Source of the DNA: Pristionchus mayeri
Taxonomy: Eukaryota; Nematoda; Chromadorea; Rhabditida; Neodiplogasteridae
Reading direction: 5' to 3'
NCBI GenBank assembly: GCA_036245805.1
Contig: BTRK01000003.1
Coordinates: 4,526,001 to 4,590,000, forward strand
Length of the DNA: 64,000 bases
Positions 46,468 to 57,365 of this stretch are shown here, piece by piece. Made by a program: the position numbers and the translations under genes. The notes beneath the pieces are model-generated. The model had not been told where the DNA came from, did no database searches, and was given only the letters and a program-made list of their open reading frames with translations. Within the stretch, counting starts at the first letter, position 1, and each line of letters starts with the position of its first letter.

Positions 46468-46477
46468 GGTATAAATG
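46468..46477 (+). promoter_or_regulatory. TATA box of secreted protein gene
   Basis: GGTATAAATGAG at 46468-46479 lies 43 bp before the start codon at 46519, a normal spacing for a TATA-driven promoter with a short leader. Confidence 0.55.
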
Positions 46478-46518
46478 AGAACTTGGAACCGTTGTGCCAT
46501 CTTCATCTTGCTTTATCA

Positions 46519-46984
46519 ATGACTTCCCTTCACCTCGCTCTTCTCTTCGTGCTCCTCTCGATTGCCTATTGCCAGCTGTTCCCTTCCCTTGATGCATTCT
46601 CCGGTCTCACCGGTAAGTATCCTCTTCTCTTTCTACACTCAATCAATAAATCAATAATCATGGGTTGACTGACAAGGGAATGTACAATATCGTTTCGACA
46701 GATGATGTTCATCGTAGTTCACGTGCAATATGTATTCACTGCCAAGATATCCAACTCGGGAAATTGTTTCAAAATACTGCTCCCACTTTCCATACTTGCC
46801 CATTTCAGCTCTGAAAAACACGAATGTTTCCGACCCTAAGGCAGTGGCCGACAAGTCGCTATCCGCCACCACGCAGTTCATTCCCTTCGGGAATCTGATC
46901 AAGCTACCCGGTGCAGCAGGAGGCGGAGCTGCAGCACCTACTGCAGGAGGACTGCCACCCCTCCCCAATCTATTCGGGCGATGA
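46519..46984 (+). CDS. small secreted Gly/Ala/Pro-rich protein
   Basis: Two exons, 46519-46612 and 46809-46984, joined in phase (GTAAGT donor, TTTCAG acceptor). The signal peptide MTSLHLALLFVLLSIAYC is followed by a mature region with KAVADKSLSATTQFIPFGNL and a tail GGGAAAPTAGGLPPLPNLFG, ending in TGA at 46984. It is about 90 residues long with no cysteines in the mature part. It is probably extracellular or cuticular, but the family is not recognised. The minus-strand open frame over exon 2 is a shadow. Confidence 0.75.
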
Positions 46985-47769
46985 TCATTATGGCACTCGA
47001 TAAATATTGATTTGACAATTGATTTGGCGAAGTAGCAGTCACATATTTGTGTACATATACCTGCTTAGTGTTTCCCATGCAGCACATACAGATCTAATTA
47101 GTGAATCTCTTTATTATGCGTGCTCTCTCGCCTCTCTGATCGGTGATTGAATGCGCAAATATAAGACAGTTCTTGCCAGCCCATCTACTTGTTCGACTTA
47201 GTTCCGCTGTACGTGTCTCCCACACAACTAATTTTATGCAGAAATGGTCATGTCCGCGTGAGAAAGTGACAAGTACAATGAATGCTGCCTGAAAATGGTT
47301 ATTCACAATGCTGATTTTCATTTGTTTTTCAAAATAGAAACCACCGAAGACATTACGTGAGAGTGAGAGAGATAGACCTCAAAGAGAGAGGACTGCAAAG
47401 GAGGCGCTAATGAACTTGACCTATGACTGCCGACTGTCAGCAAATTGACTGTTGGAGCTATTGCATTTAAGAATCGCAAATGGTATAGATGGAAGATGGT
47501 TACATGTTTAATGGATTGCTATGCATCTTTATTATCTGCCAAGTAGTATGTTCCTTGATATCCTACCTTTTACAGCTTTTGTTCTTGAAAGAGCCTCGCG
47601 GGAACGAAAGGTGGGCTAGAGGAAAAGTTTGTCTAACAGCCCACAGTACTGTAGGTAAACGCTACCAGCATGCCAAATTAGATATAGCAGTATTTCAAGC
47701 ACTCTCTTCATATTTACAATTTCGGATAACTTAAATGCGATATTTGTTGTTAATCGTTCGGTAAAAGGA

Positions 47770-47842
47770 GAGGCTCTCCTCCCTCGCCCCCCCCCCTCCC
47801 CGCCTATCCAGGGGGGGGGGGGGGGGGCGAGGGAGGGGAGCT
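47770..47842. repeat. poly-C/poly-G hairpin
   Basis: CTCCCTCGCCCCCCCCC and a run of about 18 G followed by CGAGGGAGGGGAG pair as a stem around TATCCAG. It could form a hairpin or a G-quadruplex. Confidence 0.8.
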
Positions 47843-48388
47843 CCCCTGCCTCTTTCCTGCCTCCTCTGCCTCCTCGAACGGAGCGCGGGAAAGGGGCGGG
47901 GTTTGACCAGAGTAGCCCTCTCATTCGTAGTATACGCCATTCCCAGTCTCGTCGTTCATCTATCATTGCAACGCCCATTCTATGTTAATTGTGAATTTAT
48001 CTCCTCCTAAATATTATGCTACTTACCAACACGTTAGAGAATTTGAGAAGTTCAGTAATAGGTATCGCGATAGATGGACACACCCTAAACACTGAGTCCT
48101 CGCAGTTTCCAAACAGTGTTCTCCCGCGAGCAAAGTCCCAAAGACGGGAGTTACACTTATTATACATCTTACCCGCGAGCAACCTTGCCATATTTTTTAT
48201 CAATGCTGCCGCCCTTCCTAACTATTCCATATAAGTGCACTATATTTTCCATTATGGAAACTGAGATGCGGTTCAGCATAGCGATGGCTCAGCAACAGAA
48301 CTGTTTCACTCATCAACGTAACCGGTGAGAGCGAACACGGAATGATGATAGTCGTTTCTGGCCAAGCTATCACTAGTTCTTGCCTCTT

Positions 48389-48533
48389 CTCGTGAATCGC
48401 GATTAGCCGGGCTACCGGCACTTTGTTGTTGGGCACGTAGCTTTTGTAGACCGACTGTGGTAGCTGTCTCGGCTACAAAGGCTAAGTGGTCTACCACATA
48501 CTGCTGGTAGCCCGAATAATCGCGATTCACGAG
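48389..48533. repeat. 145-bp inverted repeat (possible MITE)
   Basis: Ends CTCGTGAATCGCGATTAGCC and the near complement GGCTACCAGC-type sequence closing with CGCGATTCACGAG. Internal pairs are GTAGACCGACTGTGGTAGC and GCTAAGTGGTCTACCAC. No flanking duplication is found. Confidence 0.65.
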
Positions 48534-48981
48534 TTCAAACCAATGCATTCCAAAGGTTTATTACCAGCCGTCTGGACTTGTGTATAACTAGAGAGAGTGA
48601 GATAGTAAGAGAGCGTGCCTTGCTTGTATCTCCATTCGAGAATGACTATGAACGTTCTCTGATCTCCGCGTTCTATCCCGGATCACGCATTACCTTTTGA
48701 TGTCGATTAACGTAACGGCCTCCGTTTCTGAGGAATCGTCTGACTCTCTCCAAACCACACGCTCTCTCGCCGATCAGAGTGATCGAGAGAGTGTATGCTA
48801 TGAAGAGAGCGAGACTATTTCTCCCGTTTCTTTATTTCCGATACTCTCGCAGAAACATGAGATAGGTAGTTAAATGACCGCTCTGTGATATGCATTATTC
48901 GATCGACAAATCATCTTCAGATGCTCACTTTAAAGGCATACTGTTTTGCAGACATTCTGAATGATCTCGTGTAATCCTGTC

Positions 48982-49873
48982 ATGGAGCCCTCGCTGATCT
49001 CTGATCCAGCCTTCGCCAAACTGCTCGATCTAAAACACGCAGAGACCTGTGAAAAGGTGAGCGCTTATTGACAGCTGGTAGAGCTATGTCCTATCTGATC
49101 GTCACCATATGAGAACTCAATGAAGAGAGTTTTTTTTTCCATCGAAGCCAACCTTAGAGTGAACTTATGATTAGAGAATCAATACCGCGGCCAGTATCAA
49201 TAGGGTGACTAATATTGCAATTTATCAAGGAACTAAAAAAAGTATTTTAGGCTGCATGCGCAACTTTGAACTGTCAAGAGTCAAAGTTGATGCTGAAACA
49301 CATCGAAAGTTGTGTCAAACCTGCTTGCAAATGTGAGCTATACGTTTCTAATATTATAGGTGTCCATAAAAAACTTAATTGTCTAATAGAGTGATACTTT
49401 TCCAACCAACACAAGTTGCCAGACCTAATGATATCAGCAAAATCGAACTTTTTTCAGATAAAGATTGTTGGCTGGCGCGCATTGTACTATATCACTCTCG
49501 CAAAATACATGCGTATTCCCTTCTGTCCCATCTGCCGAAAGCAGGAGTTCATCAGGCGAATAGAACCAGGTAAGCAGAATTGGAAAATTGGGTTTCAATT
49601 AGGTGTAGATCAGCAAGAAATGTATTTCTTCATTCTCATATATCATAGGTCAGATAAGTGTGAGAGAACGCATAATGAAATATTGTTTTGCGAATACACA
49701 CCTTTTCTTCACACTGGCTCAAGTTATGGAGTTGCGAGACAGTGTGTAGAATGGAGAGACGGTGGAATAGTTCCTCTAATGGAAGCTGGATATAATTCAA
49801 AATTTCGCACTCTATAGGCAAGGGCCCAAGGAATGAGGAGGAAGATCAGGAGGAGGATGGGAATAACGAGAAA
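48982..49873 (+). CDS. TAZ-type zinc-finger protein (first of two)
   Basis: Exons 48982-49056 (MEPSLISDPAFAKLLDLKHA), about 49251-49345, 49458-49569 and 49818-49873. The joined product has HAETCEK-AAC-x4-C, then KLMLKHIESCVKPACKC and later RIPFCPICRKQEFIRR. This His-Cys3 spacing resembles the TAZ finger of CBP/p300-type coactivators, which binds transcription-factor activation domains. The last exon is acidic (RNEEEDQEEDGNNEK). The second intron's donor (GTTTCT) is weak, and the terminus after 49873 is not found, so it may continue into the next gene. Confidence 0.5.
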
Positions 49874-50165
49874 GTAACGTTTTCGATTGATATGTACTTT
49901 TAACGCATTAGCTGTAACGAAAAATAAATTTAAAAAAAACTGAAGGCGTCTTTGCTAAATAATATATTTCATTTAGATGATTTCTCCTTTTCCGAGTCTA
50001 TATGTGAACCCCTACTATATGAAGACGAGAAAACGAAAACTGCTGGGAGCAGCCACTCATAGTGTATGCGCATTGTACATCATTTAATTTAAAGTTAAAC
50101 ATGTTCCACTACCTTTATTTGAGCCTTTTCATACAATTGTATAACAGGTAGAAGCAGAAACCTAG

Positions 50166-50900
50166 ATGGAGCACTTGGATGACTTAATTGAGGATAAACG
50201 AGTGGTACCTGCTTTGGATGATGAAGATGTTCGTTTGCTTGTTTAATTCCCACTTTTTTCAGTATACACTATTACCTCAGTGGATATTTCGTTGATGAAA
50301 TAGACTAACGTATCAATTTAGAATATTATGTTTTAGGTCGCTAGAGACGACTTCGCGATTTCTCGGGAGAGAATGAGGTGGATTCGTCACATGAAATCCT
50401 GCCGATGGGTGAGATTTCCGAAACTAAAATAAAATAAAATATCATAAACATACTACATTAAGGATTACTGCTGCAAGCAGTGCTACTGGACGAAATCATT
50501 GATCACGCATGTGAAGGAATGCCCAAGCTGGGAGTGCAAACGTAATTTATTACTGAATTTTTGATCACTGCCGAGTACCTTTTTTCCACATTCTCGAAAA
50601 TATTAGAAACAAATCTGAATACGTGAACCCAAGTTTAAACAAAAGTCAATGTTCTCTTCAGGAGCAGGGTGTAGCCCGACCAAGGAATTGCTCATGCACA
50701 GTAACAACTGTCGTCTGGCAGATGAAATGTGCTCAGAATGTGGGGAGATGCCGCAACCAGGGTTGTACATAGAAAGGGTGAGCGATTTGTGATTAGAGTT
50801 GCATTTGTTGTTTAATTTTGATTCACGTTCGGTTTCTTGAATAGCTCATATTTTTGGAACTTACCCGAAAATTATTCAAGAAACTCAAAATGATTCTTTG
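50166..50900 (+). CDS. TAZ-type zinc-finger protein (second of two)
   Basis: Exons 50166-50228 (MEHLDDLIEDKRVVPALDD), 50337-50408 (ISRERMRWIRHMKSCRW), 50463-50541 (DYCCKQCYW, then THVKECPSWECK), 50662-50777 (RAGCSPTKELLMHSNNC, then MCSECGEM) and a further exon near 50846. All the listed joins keep frame. The repeated H-x3-C-x4-C-x4-C then LL-x-H-x3-C pattern is TAZ-like. It may be a separate gene or the second half of one gene with 48982-49873. The end is unsure. Confidence 0.55.
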
Positions 50901-51086
50901 AAGGACTACTTCGCGGACCTTAATGGCGATGTACTGCGCAGGATTTGTGGATTCCTAGACAAGTATGCTATAATATTATGCTTCTAGGACATTCATTGTT
51001 CAGTATTTCATAGTGCTTTCAGTTTGAAAAACAATATTATACAATTCTGAATAAGCGAAATATTTTCAAACTGTCAAACCCTTCAG

Positions 51087-52089
51087 CAAGCCGTGAACTA
51101 CCGAGTCCACAATTTCTTCAAATACCCAAGAGAAATGAAAGGAATGTACACGAAGAAGTCCTACGCTCATTTACGAATCGAGAAGGTATCTATTTAGTGC
51201 CAGATTGGACAAGAACTCACCGAATGAAAACCAGAAATAGTAGTTGAAAAAAACAAACAAGATGAAATCCAACCGTATTTCATTTTCTTTCTTTCTTGTT
51301 GCGAAAATACTACGAAGGAAAGGGAAAAAAGTTCTTGTCCGGTGAACACGATGATCTCGTCTGGCGATCCGATCTAGAACCGTCTATTGATATTGAAACT
51401 CTTAATCTAGATAATACAATTTCAATAAATCTTGTTTCTCTACAGCTTTTCCACGGGTTAATGAAACTGTTTCACGAACTTATTTTGTAATATTTGTTTT
51501 GTATCAAAATTGTTCATGGTAATTACTTTTCAGCTCGCCGATGGCTCAACAATATTTCGCTTCCACAATAACCTCGATGTTGGTTCTGGATATGCAAACA
51601 TATTTTCGAAAACCGGAGAGCGAAAACGGTTTAGTTATTCAGCAAAACATCGAGAAGAAGCCCATCAGTACATTGTGAGAGCCAATATTTTGTCAGAAAA
51701 TGACTCCGCATTATGCATATCCAAAGCTTATGATTGTTAGTTTTTTTTATCGATTTTCCTTCTTGCCTAGTGGGATCAAAGAAGGGATTTTTGCAGTGAT
51801 CAGTTATTTACAGGTGTCAAATTTCGGTCTACTCGAGCACGCACTTGCCCTGCAAAAGTTCGCATTCGAGAATCTCTTTCTGGGATCGGTGAGTATTTTA
51901 ATAATATACTCATGTTTATTTATTTCGCGTTTCGAATGATGATTACGTGCAAAAATTACACAACAATACTTTTCAGATCAAAATCGACGACCAGTTGAAA
52001 TCCTTCATCAATCGATTCAATAGCACAATCAATGTTAAAGTCCGCAGTAAGAAGTGTAAGAAAGTCAATTCGTATGTGCGAAATCCTTA
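51087..52089 (+). CDS. downstream exons, same strand, family unknown
   Basis: Open exons at 51087-51185 (FFKYPREMKGMYTKKSYAHL), about 51300-51490, after 51533, 51815-51888 (FGLLEHALALQKFAFENLFL) and about 51978-52089 (IDDQLKSFINRFNSTIN, ending in TAA). They probably form the C-terminal half of the TAZ-containing gene or a separate small gene. There is no recognised domain. Splice joins between them are only partly settled. Confidence 0.35.
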
Positions 52090-54284
52090 ATAATCTTTTG
52101 ATTTCTTTCTCCGAAAAATCTGTAAATTTGAGTGTATTTACATTCCTTATTGGCTGCTTTCATTGTTGATAATATTGACTAAGCTAGACATTAACTATGA
52201 ATATCTTGGTCTGTGCAATACTTTCTCCCCATTATCGATTTGTAATTGTAAATCGTACCGACAAATATAACGGAAATGCCTTCGATAATCAGGGCATGTA
52301 CGCCCACGCTGATAAATATTCCGATTCCGTAGGAAGGGAGAGAGAGAGAGAATAGAGTTGGCAATGATCTTCATATTTCTTAAACTATCACCGGGAGGAA
52401 TCGTCTGACTCTCCTCTCCAAACCACACGCTCTCTTGTCGTTCAGAGTGAGCGAGAGACTGTGTGATATAAAGAGAGCGAGAACATTGCTCATCACCGGT
52501 CTGGCAAAGAAGTACAATGAAGAGAGTCCCTACTGGGCAAACAGAGGCATCCCTCTCGCTCATTCAGTCCTACTCTCGCTTCTCCACATCTGCCTACTTA
52601 TGTTGCCAAGTGTGCATGTGCCCACTCATTCTGTTTCCTATTTTGCCTCCCTGGAAAAGCGATACAATATGTGAACATCGGCTCTGATTTGTCATCACTA
52701 CTGCCTGTATCTCTGTCCTTTCAGATGTCGCCCCCTTTCCTCGCATGTTTTACTATACATTATTCCGAGAAAATGTTCTCGTACCTGAAAGCGAATTTCC
52801 GGTTATTCAGATTGTTCGGTTTACATGCGGACATAATCAACACTCTATACAGCATGACCAGCAAATTCATCGAAAATAAAACTAAAGTATTATTATTGCC
52901 AAGTCGTAAATTTCGAAAAAAAATCAAGTATTGAGTGGGAAAAATGCATTCGACACGTGCCCAATATGTATCGAGGTCGAAACGCTGAATGCCCGTCATA
53001 AGTCGAATCACCGGCGGAAATCTCGACCCGGTGAGAGAACGAAAGAGTAGAAATGTTGATATGTAAATTTTCAGATGTTGATTAACTGAATTCGGTCGGT
53101 GCGGGTTTTACGGTGAAGAGAAACTCTGAAATTTGGCCACACGATAATCAATCTTGCTAATTGTTGTCCCACGAAATGACGATCCTAGTAGGGTTGGCAA
53201 AATGAATCTTTCATTGAATCTCGAATCTTTCCTAATTGAATCTCCCGATCGAGAGATTCAATTGAATCGATTCGTTTGAATCGAGATTCATTTGAATCTT
53301 TGCTCAAAAATCACTTTAAAAATTCGTATTTCGAAGGAAAAAAATATTTTTTCGAGCGCGTTCTGTCGTAACATTTTCAACAAATGATTTCTGATGTTAA
53401 TATATTTTTAAAAATATTTTTGCGCTTCGTGTTAAAAGTTCTAAGTTATGTTTCAGACGTTGGTAAAACTAACATTTCGAATGAATTTTGCGTCAAATTG
53501 ATTCTGTCAACTATGTTTCAGTATCAAGATAATATTTGCGTCAGCTTGTTCACCTGGAAAGATTCATCCCCATCTGTATTTCACTTGATTGTTTGCACGT
53601 AGAGATTCATTCTGCCAAAATTATTTTAATTGGATGTGAGAGCACAATGAATATTCAATTCTTTCATAGCCATTTGTACTCATTAGAAGCTGCGGCTTTG
53701 ACGCATGCAATGTGGGTGCAGCAGCAATCGTGAAGGTGCCTTCGACAGCGCGTAGGCCGAGATGTAAAGCAAACACTGCTACTTTGCCAGAACTCGGGTG
53801 GTGGGTAAACATCGCTTCTTCCCTAACCCCTTCATCTCCCATTTCCGTACTTTCACTGCCTCTACCTGAGACCACTGTTTTCGTATACCACTCTTTTCGC
53901 CATCGTACTTGCTTTTTGTTGAATATATCATGCATTTCGAGTCAATAACGAATTGTTCTCGCACTTTCGCACTTGCAAATGTAACTGTTCGATAATGTTC
54001 AGTTTGTCCGTTCAAAACACGGACATTGTAGCGGAAAAAGCTGCAAACCATAATGGAATTACTAAAAGGTGATAGAGACCTTTACAAATGGAATTCATTC
54101 AATTCTTCTACTTCTGACTTCTTGTTACTTCTGAGTGCATTCGATAAGGAGTTGTTAATGAAGTGAAGTGTAACGTCCAGAATTGTATGACGGCCAATTT
54201 GAAAATTCGATAACTAAATCGTTAGCGACGATGATATCGAAACGACTCGTATATTTTCATTTCAAAGCTTCCCTATGGCAGGTC
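52090..54284. other. no confident gene; palindrome and GAATC tract
   Basis: 52401-52486 is a CTCTCTTG-centred palindrome close to the one at 48737-48817, sharing GAATCGTCTGACTCTC. 53190-53300 is a degenerate run of GAATC and GATTC words. Open frames here show no domain. Confidence 0.5.
53190..53300. repeat. degenerate GAATC/GATTC repeat tract
   Basis: TTGAATCTC, GAGATTCAATTGAATCG, TTCGTTTGAATCGAGATTC and TTTGAATCTTTG follow each other with irregular spacing and include the hairpin CCCGATCGAGAGATTC. Confidence 0.7.
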
Positions 54285-54378
54285 GAGTAATGGTCTGACT
54301 CTCTCCAAATTACATGATCTCTCGTTGTCTCTAACCTGTGAGAGAGTGTGTAATGTGAGGAGAGTCAGACCATTGCTC
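54285..54378. mobile_element. palindromic MITE, 8-bp TSD GGCAGGTC
   Basis: Termini GAGTAATGGTCTGACTCTC and the complement of GAGCAATGGTCTGACTC, with exact GGCAGGTC flanks (54277-54284 and 54379-54386). The centre is ATCTCTCGTTGTC with GAGAGAGTGTG. Confidence 0.85.
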
Positions 54379-54386
54379 GGCAGGTC

Positions 54387-54751
54387 GTTGCAAGGTGATT
54401 TGATAAATTACAAGCGCTGTCAACAAGAATAACTTCGAAGAATATCATTTTTTTCAGAATAACTTCGAATGAAGAGAGAAAGGTGATCTGAAAACCGTGC
54501 AATATAGATTTGGGCGATTACTGACCTATTACATGCGTTCATGAGCTTTTTTATGGGGAAAAATATATTGTTTATGCAAATATCATAACGTGATAAATGT
54601 TTTATATGCGTTTTTCTTCGAAAATAACGGTATGAATCAACAATAATCATAAGCACGATAGTATGTAATTAGTCTGCGAAGTCGTGCTTTATTTGCACAT
54701 TATTTGTTAGAATTCGCTTAGGCTTCTATTCAACTGGAATCGTCATTTGCA
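54387..54751. other. no gene seen
   Basis: AT-rich DNA without coherent exons. Confidence 0.4.
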
Positions 54752-54959
54752 GTTGTTTCTCTCGACGCAGCAAAGACGCCGTTGCAACCATCGAAGGACT
54801 TTCCTGATCGCGATTTCGTCTCCACCTATTTTGCGACTTATTTATGTGATATATGTACGTGTAAACATCAGGAGCACTACAAGTTAGTGGACGTGGCTGG
54901 GATAAAAAAATGCAATTTTCTCTGCGAACAATGTCAAATATGCATCACACTTGGTTAAA
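54752..54959 (+). CDS. Cys-rich exon (zinc-finger-like)
   Basis: After an acceptor ATTTGCAG the frame reads VSLDAAKTPLQPSKDFPDR, then YLCDICTCKHQEHYKLVD and KKCNFLCEQCQIC, stopping at TAA. The C-x2-C-x-C and C-x4-C-x2-C-x2-C groups suggest a metal-binding module. The rest of the gene is not found. Confidence 0.35.
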
Positions 54960-55140
54960 ATCTCGTATCTCTCGCGTTAATCCGCATCTTTTTTTTGCTC
55001 TTGTACTTGCCCACATCGTTCTCGATTTCTCGCTTTGCAACTTCACCAAAGGCATACGGATGCACAACATCAGTGCTAACTCGTTGGTACAACGCAGTCT
55101 TCTTGAAATCTGGCGACTCTACGATGAATTTCACTTCCAA
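54955..55140 (-). CDS. hypothetical 61-residue open frame
   Basis: Starts MEVKFIVESPDFKKTALYQR and ends KKKMRINARDTRF. Composition is protein-like but it lacks family or splice support. It overlaps the end of the Cys-rich exon on the other strand, so at most one need be real here. Confidence 0.3.
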   Translation of the reverse strand: MEVKFIVESPDFKKTALYQRVSTDVVHPYAFGEVAKREIENDVGKYKSKKKMRINARDTRF

Positions 55141-55467
55141 TACTAATCGATATTTCCATATCTTCTGTAATTCTCAAAATTCTACTGCATACAACAAAGT
55201 TTACAGAATTAATCTCTGTTGCAACCTAGCCACCGAGATTGAATTGATCCGAGGAATTCGTCGTAGAAGTCACCCCTCAATATAGTCACCTCCGATTTTT
55301 TGCCACTTTCTTAGATCACAAGATGCCCATCTACTCAATTAACGATACTCGATTTTTCGCCCTATTTGAACCTCCTAATTTGTTGACGCGCCATAAATAG
55401 TTCGCTACTCCTCCTTCAACCTTGCCGATCCGATCCGACCAAGAAAAGTCACTGGCCATTCTACCCC

Positions 55468-55632
55468 ATGCATCAACTGATCCTGCTCTGTCTCTCTTTT
55501 CTCGCTTCTATCACAGGTAATTCATCACATCTCTGTTTTGATCCATCTCTACCATTCAGCATTATGGACAAGTCCTTCCTGTCAGCCAGCCTACTCAAGC
55601 CGATGTCAGCAGTACAATTCTTGCTAGTCAGT
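55468..55632 (+). CDS. candidate short secreted cysteine peptide
   Basis: Exon 1 (55468-55516) gives the signal peptide MHQLILLCLSFLASIT. With the acceptor at about 55558 (CCATTCAG) the second exon reads SCQPAYSSRCQQYNSC and stops at TAG. This would be a 38-residue precursor with three clustered cysteines. Other acceptors are possible, so the mature part is unsure; the signal exon itself is convincing. Confidence 0.45.
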
Positions 55633-55696
55633 ATCATTTTGAACCTTCTAAAGCCGGAATCACATGAGTAATCGCATGAATCACATGATGCAAACT

Positions 55697-55807
55697 GAGT
55701 GATGCCAAAACGGCGCGCACTCTCCTCGTTTCACACGCTCTCTCGCCGGTCAGACAGAGCGAGAGAGCGTGTGAAACGAGGAGAGCGCGCGCCGTTTTGG
55801 CATCACT
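55697..55807. mobile_element. palindromic MITE, same type as 29112-29223
   Basis: Near-perfect palindrome with GTGATGCCAAAACGGCGCGC arms and centre CACACGCTCTCTCGCCGGTC. The left end appears to have lost its first base, and no flanking duplication is seen. Confidence 0.85.
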
Positions 55808-55923
55808 AGTGAGAAACCAATCCCGTTATCTGCTCTGCATGCGTGAAACCGAAAACAATCAACACATGTTTCGCGCATTTAAAAAACAGCTGAAGACGGA
55901 ACTAGTTTTACCTTTAAGAAAGT

Positions 55924-56589
55924 ATGAATACAATCTTTCGCAGCTCTTCGTCTCCGGGGGAAGCAGGCTATGCAATGCCGAGGGTAGCGGGACGATGGGA
56001 CGCAGGGCGCCTCTCTTCCCGCTGCAATAGTGTGAAATCACGCAAGTTTGCGTTCAATTGGAGCAAGGAAGAAGCGAGCGATAGTATGGCTTTGACTGGA
56101 CCAGGGCGAAGAAATGGAATGGTCAGGAGGAGCAAGTATCGAAATGGAGAAGAGATTCGAGACACCTTGCTGGACATTGATTCCGCTGAGCTTGAGAAGG
56201 GACGAATGGCGTCGAGAAAGTTGTCGAAAGGCCAGGATCTCTGGGCGGGAGGAGATGAGCAATCATCGGATTGGCGTAACTCTGCCTGGGTGTCTTCTCT
56301 CCCGGAGACGACGCCACTTCCTGCAGGACTTCCTGCAGGAAGTAGTGGCAACTATCGATCGGGTGGAAACTACGGACGAGGACTGGGCATCGGCAGCGGA
56401 TTGGGATTAGGAGGAGGAGGAGGAGGAGCCGGGCTCTTCGGCATCAGCTCAGGCAAGAGTATCTCATCTCCTGTTCACTATTCATTTGTTATTGTATGCT
56501 GCATCCAAATAGTAATTCTAGGTGTCGGCGTTACGGCTCCGGGAGTTGGTCCAATAGGAATATCATCGGGACTCGGCATCGGAAAGTGA
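55924..56589 (+). CDS. Gly-rich protein with likely GC-AG intron
   Basis: The open frame of 221 codons moves from a charged region (SRKFAFNWSKEEASDSMA, then DTLLDIDSAELEKGRMASRK) to a Gly-rich end (RGLGIGSGLGLGGGGGGAGL). A 69-bp intron from GCAAGA (56453) to TTCTAG (56521) is in frame and would link GLFGISSG to VGVTAPGVGPIGISSGLG. Without splicing, a hydrophobic segment would be read instead. The true start is uncertain and may use an upstream signal exon. It is possibly a secreted structural protein like the one at 46519. Confidence 0.5.
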   Translation: MNTIFRSSSSPGEAGYAMPRVAGRWDAGRLSSRCNSVKSRKFAFNWSKEEASDSMALTGPGRRNGMVRRSKYRNGEEIRDTLLDIDSAELEKGRMASRKLSKGQDLWAGGDEQSSDWRNSAWVSSLPETTPLPAGLPAGSSGNYRSGGNYGRGLGIGSGLGLGGGGGGAGLFGISSGKSISSPVHYSFVIVCCIQIVILGVGVTAPGVGPIGISSGLGIGK

Positions 56590-56854
56590 TCTGCGATCAT
56601 TGAATCACCTCACGGAGTTTGTTGTATGAATTTGGTTTACTGAACGTTATGTCTCTCACTTTCAATGTATCTCGTAAGGGTTAGCAGGGCTGTGCAAACA
56701 TTTTTCGTTGTTCTCTCTCATTGTTCGGTCTCTCTTCGAGCAGCGAAAGCGATTAAAGCATTTCGAAAGGATAGGTCGAGAATGTTTGTTTTTTGCACAA
56801 CCCAGCTGTGCACGGCTCTTCCCGCTCTTCTCAGTTCTCATGTTGTCGCTCCAC
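56590..56854. other. short intergenic stretch, no gene
   Basis: Nothing recognisable. Confidence 0.4.
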
Positions 56855-56931
56855 TAGAGTTCTCTTATTGGAATCTTATTGGAATCAATTGCATCATTTT
56901 CATATATGTTTCACGTGCACTATATAGATCG

Positions 56932-57004
<73 letters not shown>

Positions 57005-57021
57005 GTGCACTATATAGATCG

Positions 57022-57091
<70 letters not shown>

Positions 57092-57148
57092 AAACATATA
57101 AGAAAATGATGCAATTGATTCCAATAAGATTCCAATAAGAGAACTCTA
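56855..57148. mobile_element. palindromic MITE expanded by two (TA)n tracts
   Basis: Termini TAGAGTTCTCTTATTGGAAT on both sides, flanks CGCTCCAC and CTCTCCAC (7 of 8 match). The centre, normally TATATA in this family, holds two TA microsatellites of about 65-70 bp separated by CGTGCACTATATAGATCG. The TYR-ILE repeat open frames here are artefacts. Confidence 0.85.
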
Positions 57149-57156
57149 CTCTCCAC

Positions 57157-57365
57157 TCGTAAATACGAAAGAGCGTGAGAAATGCATTGTGATGCGCCGT
57201 ATTCACTTTAATGTTAACTATGGCAATCTGTAATATACCATACTATTATCTTTGCATCCTAGATGATGCATCGTATTGCATGTAGTCTTATTTCATCTTA
57301 CTTCTCTTTCTCGTCACTTATTTCAACAATTCAATTCAATTATTTATCACGTCAGGCAATAGTGC
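57157..57365. other. 3' tail side of LINE
   Basis: On the minus strand the sequence after the LINE stop ends in repeated TTGAA units (near 57325-57345), a simple tail as in RTE elements. Confidence 0.5.

Larger units (their letters stand above)
46985..48981. other. intergenic DNA with several inverted repeats
   Basis: No convincing exon is seen. Notable items: a C-run/G-run hairpin at about 47770-47842, a 145 bp inverted repeat at 48389-48533, and a CTCTCTCG palindrome at 48737-48817. Confidence 0.5.

Noticed and set aside
56879..57206. Open frames coding for alternating Tyr-Ile or Ile-Tyr
   Set aside because: Translation of a TA microsatellite in all frames; no coding signal.
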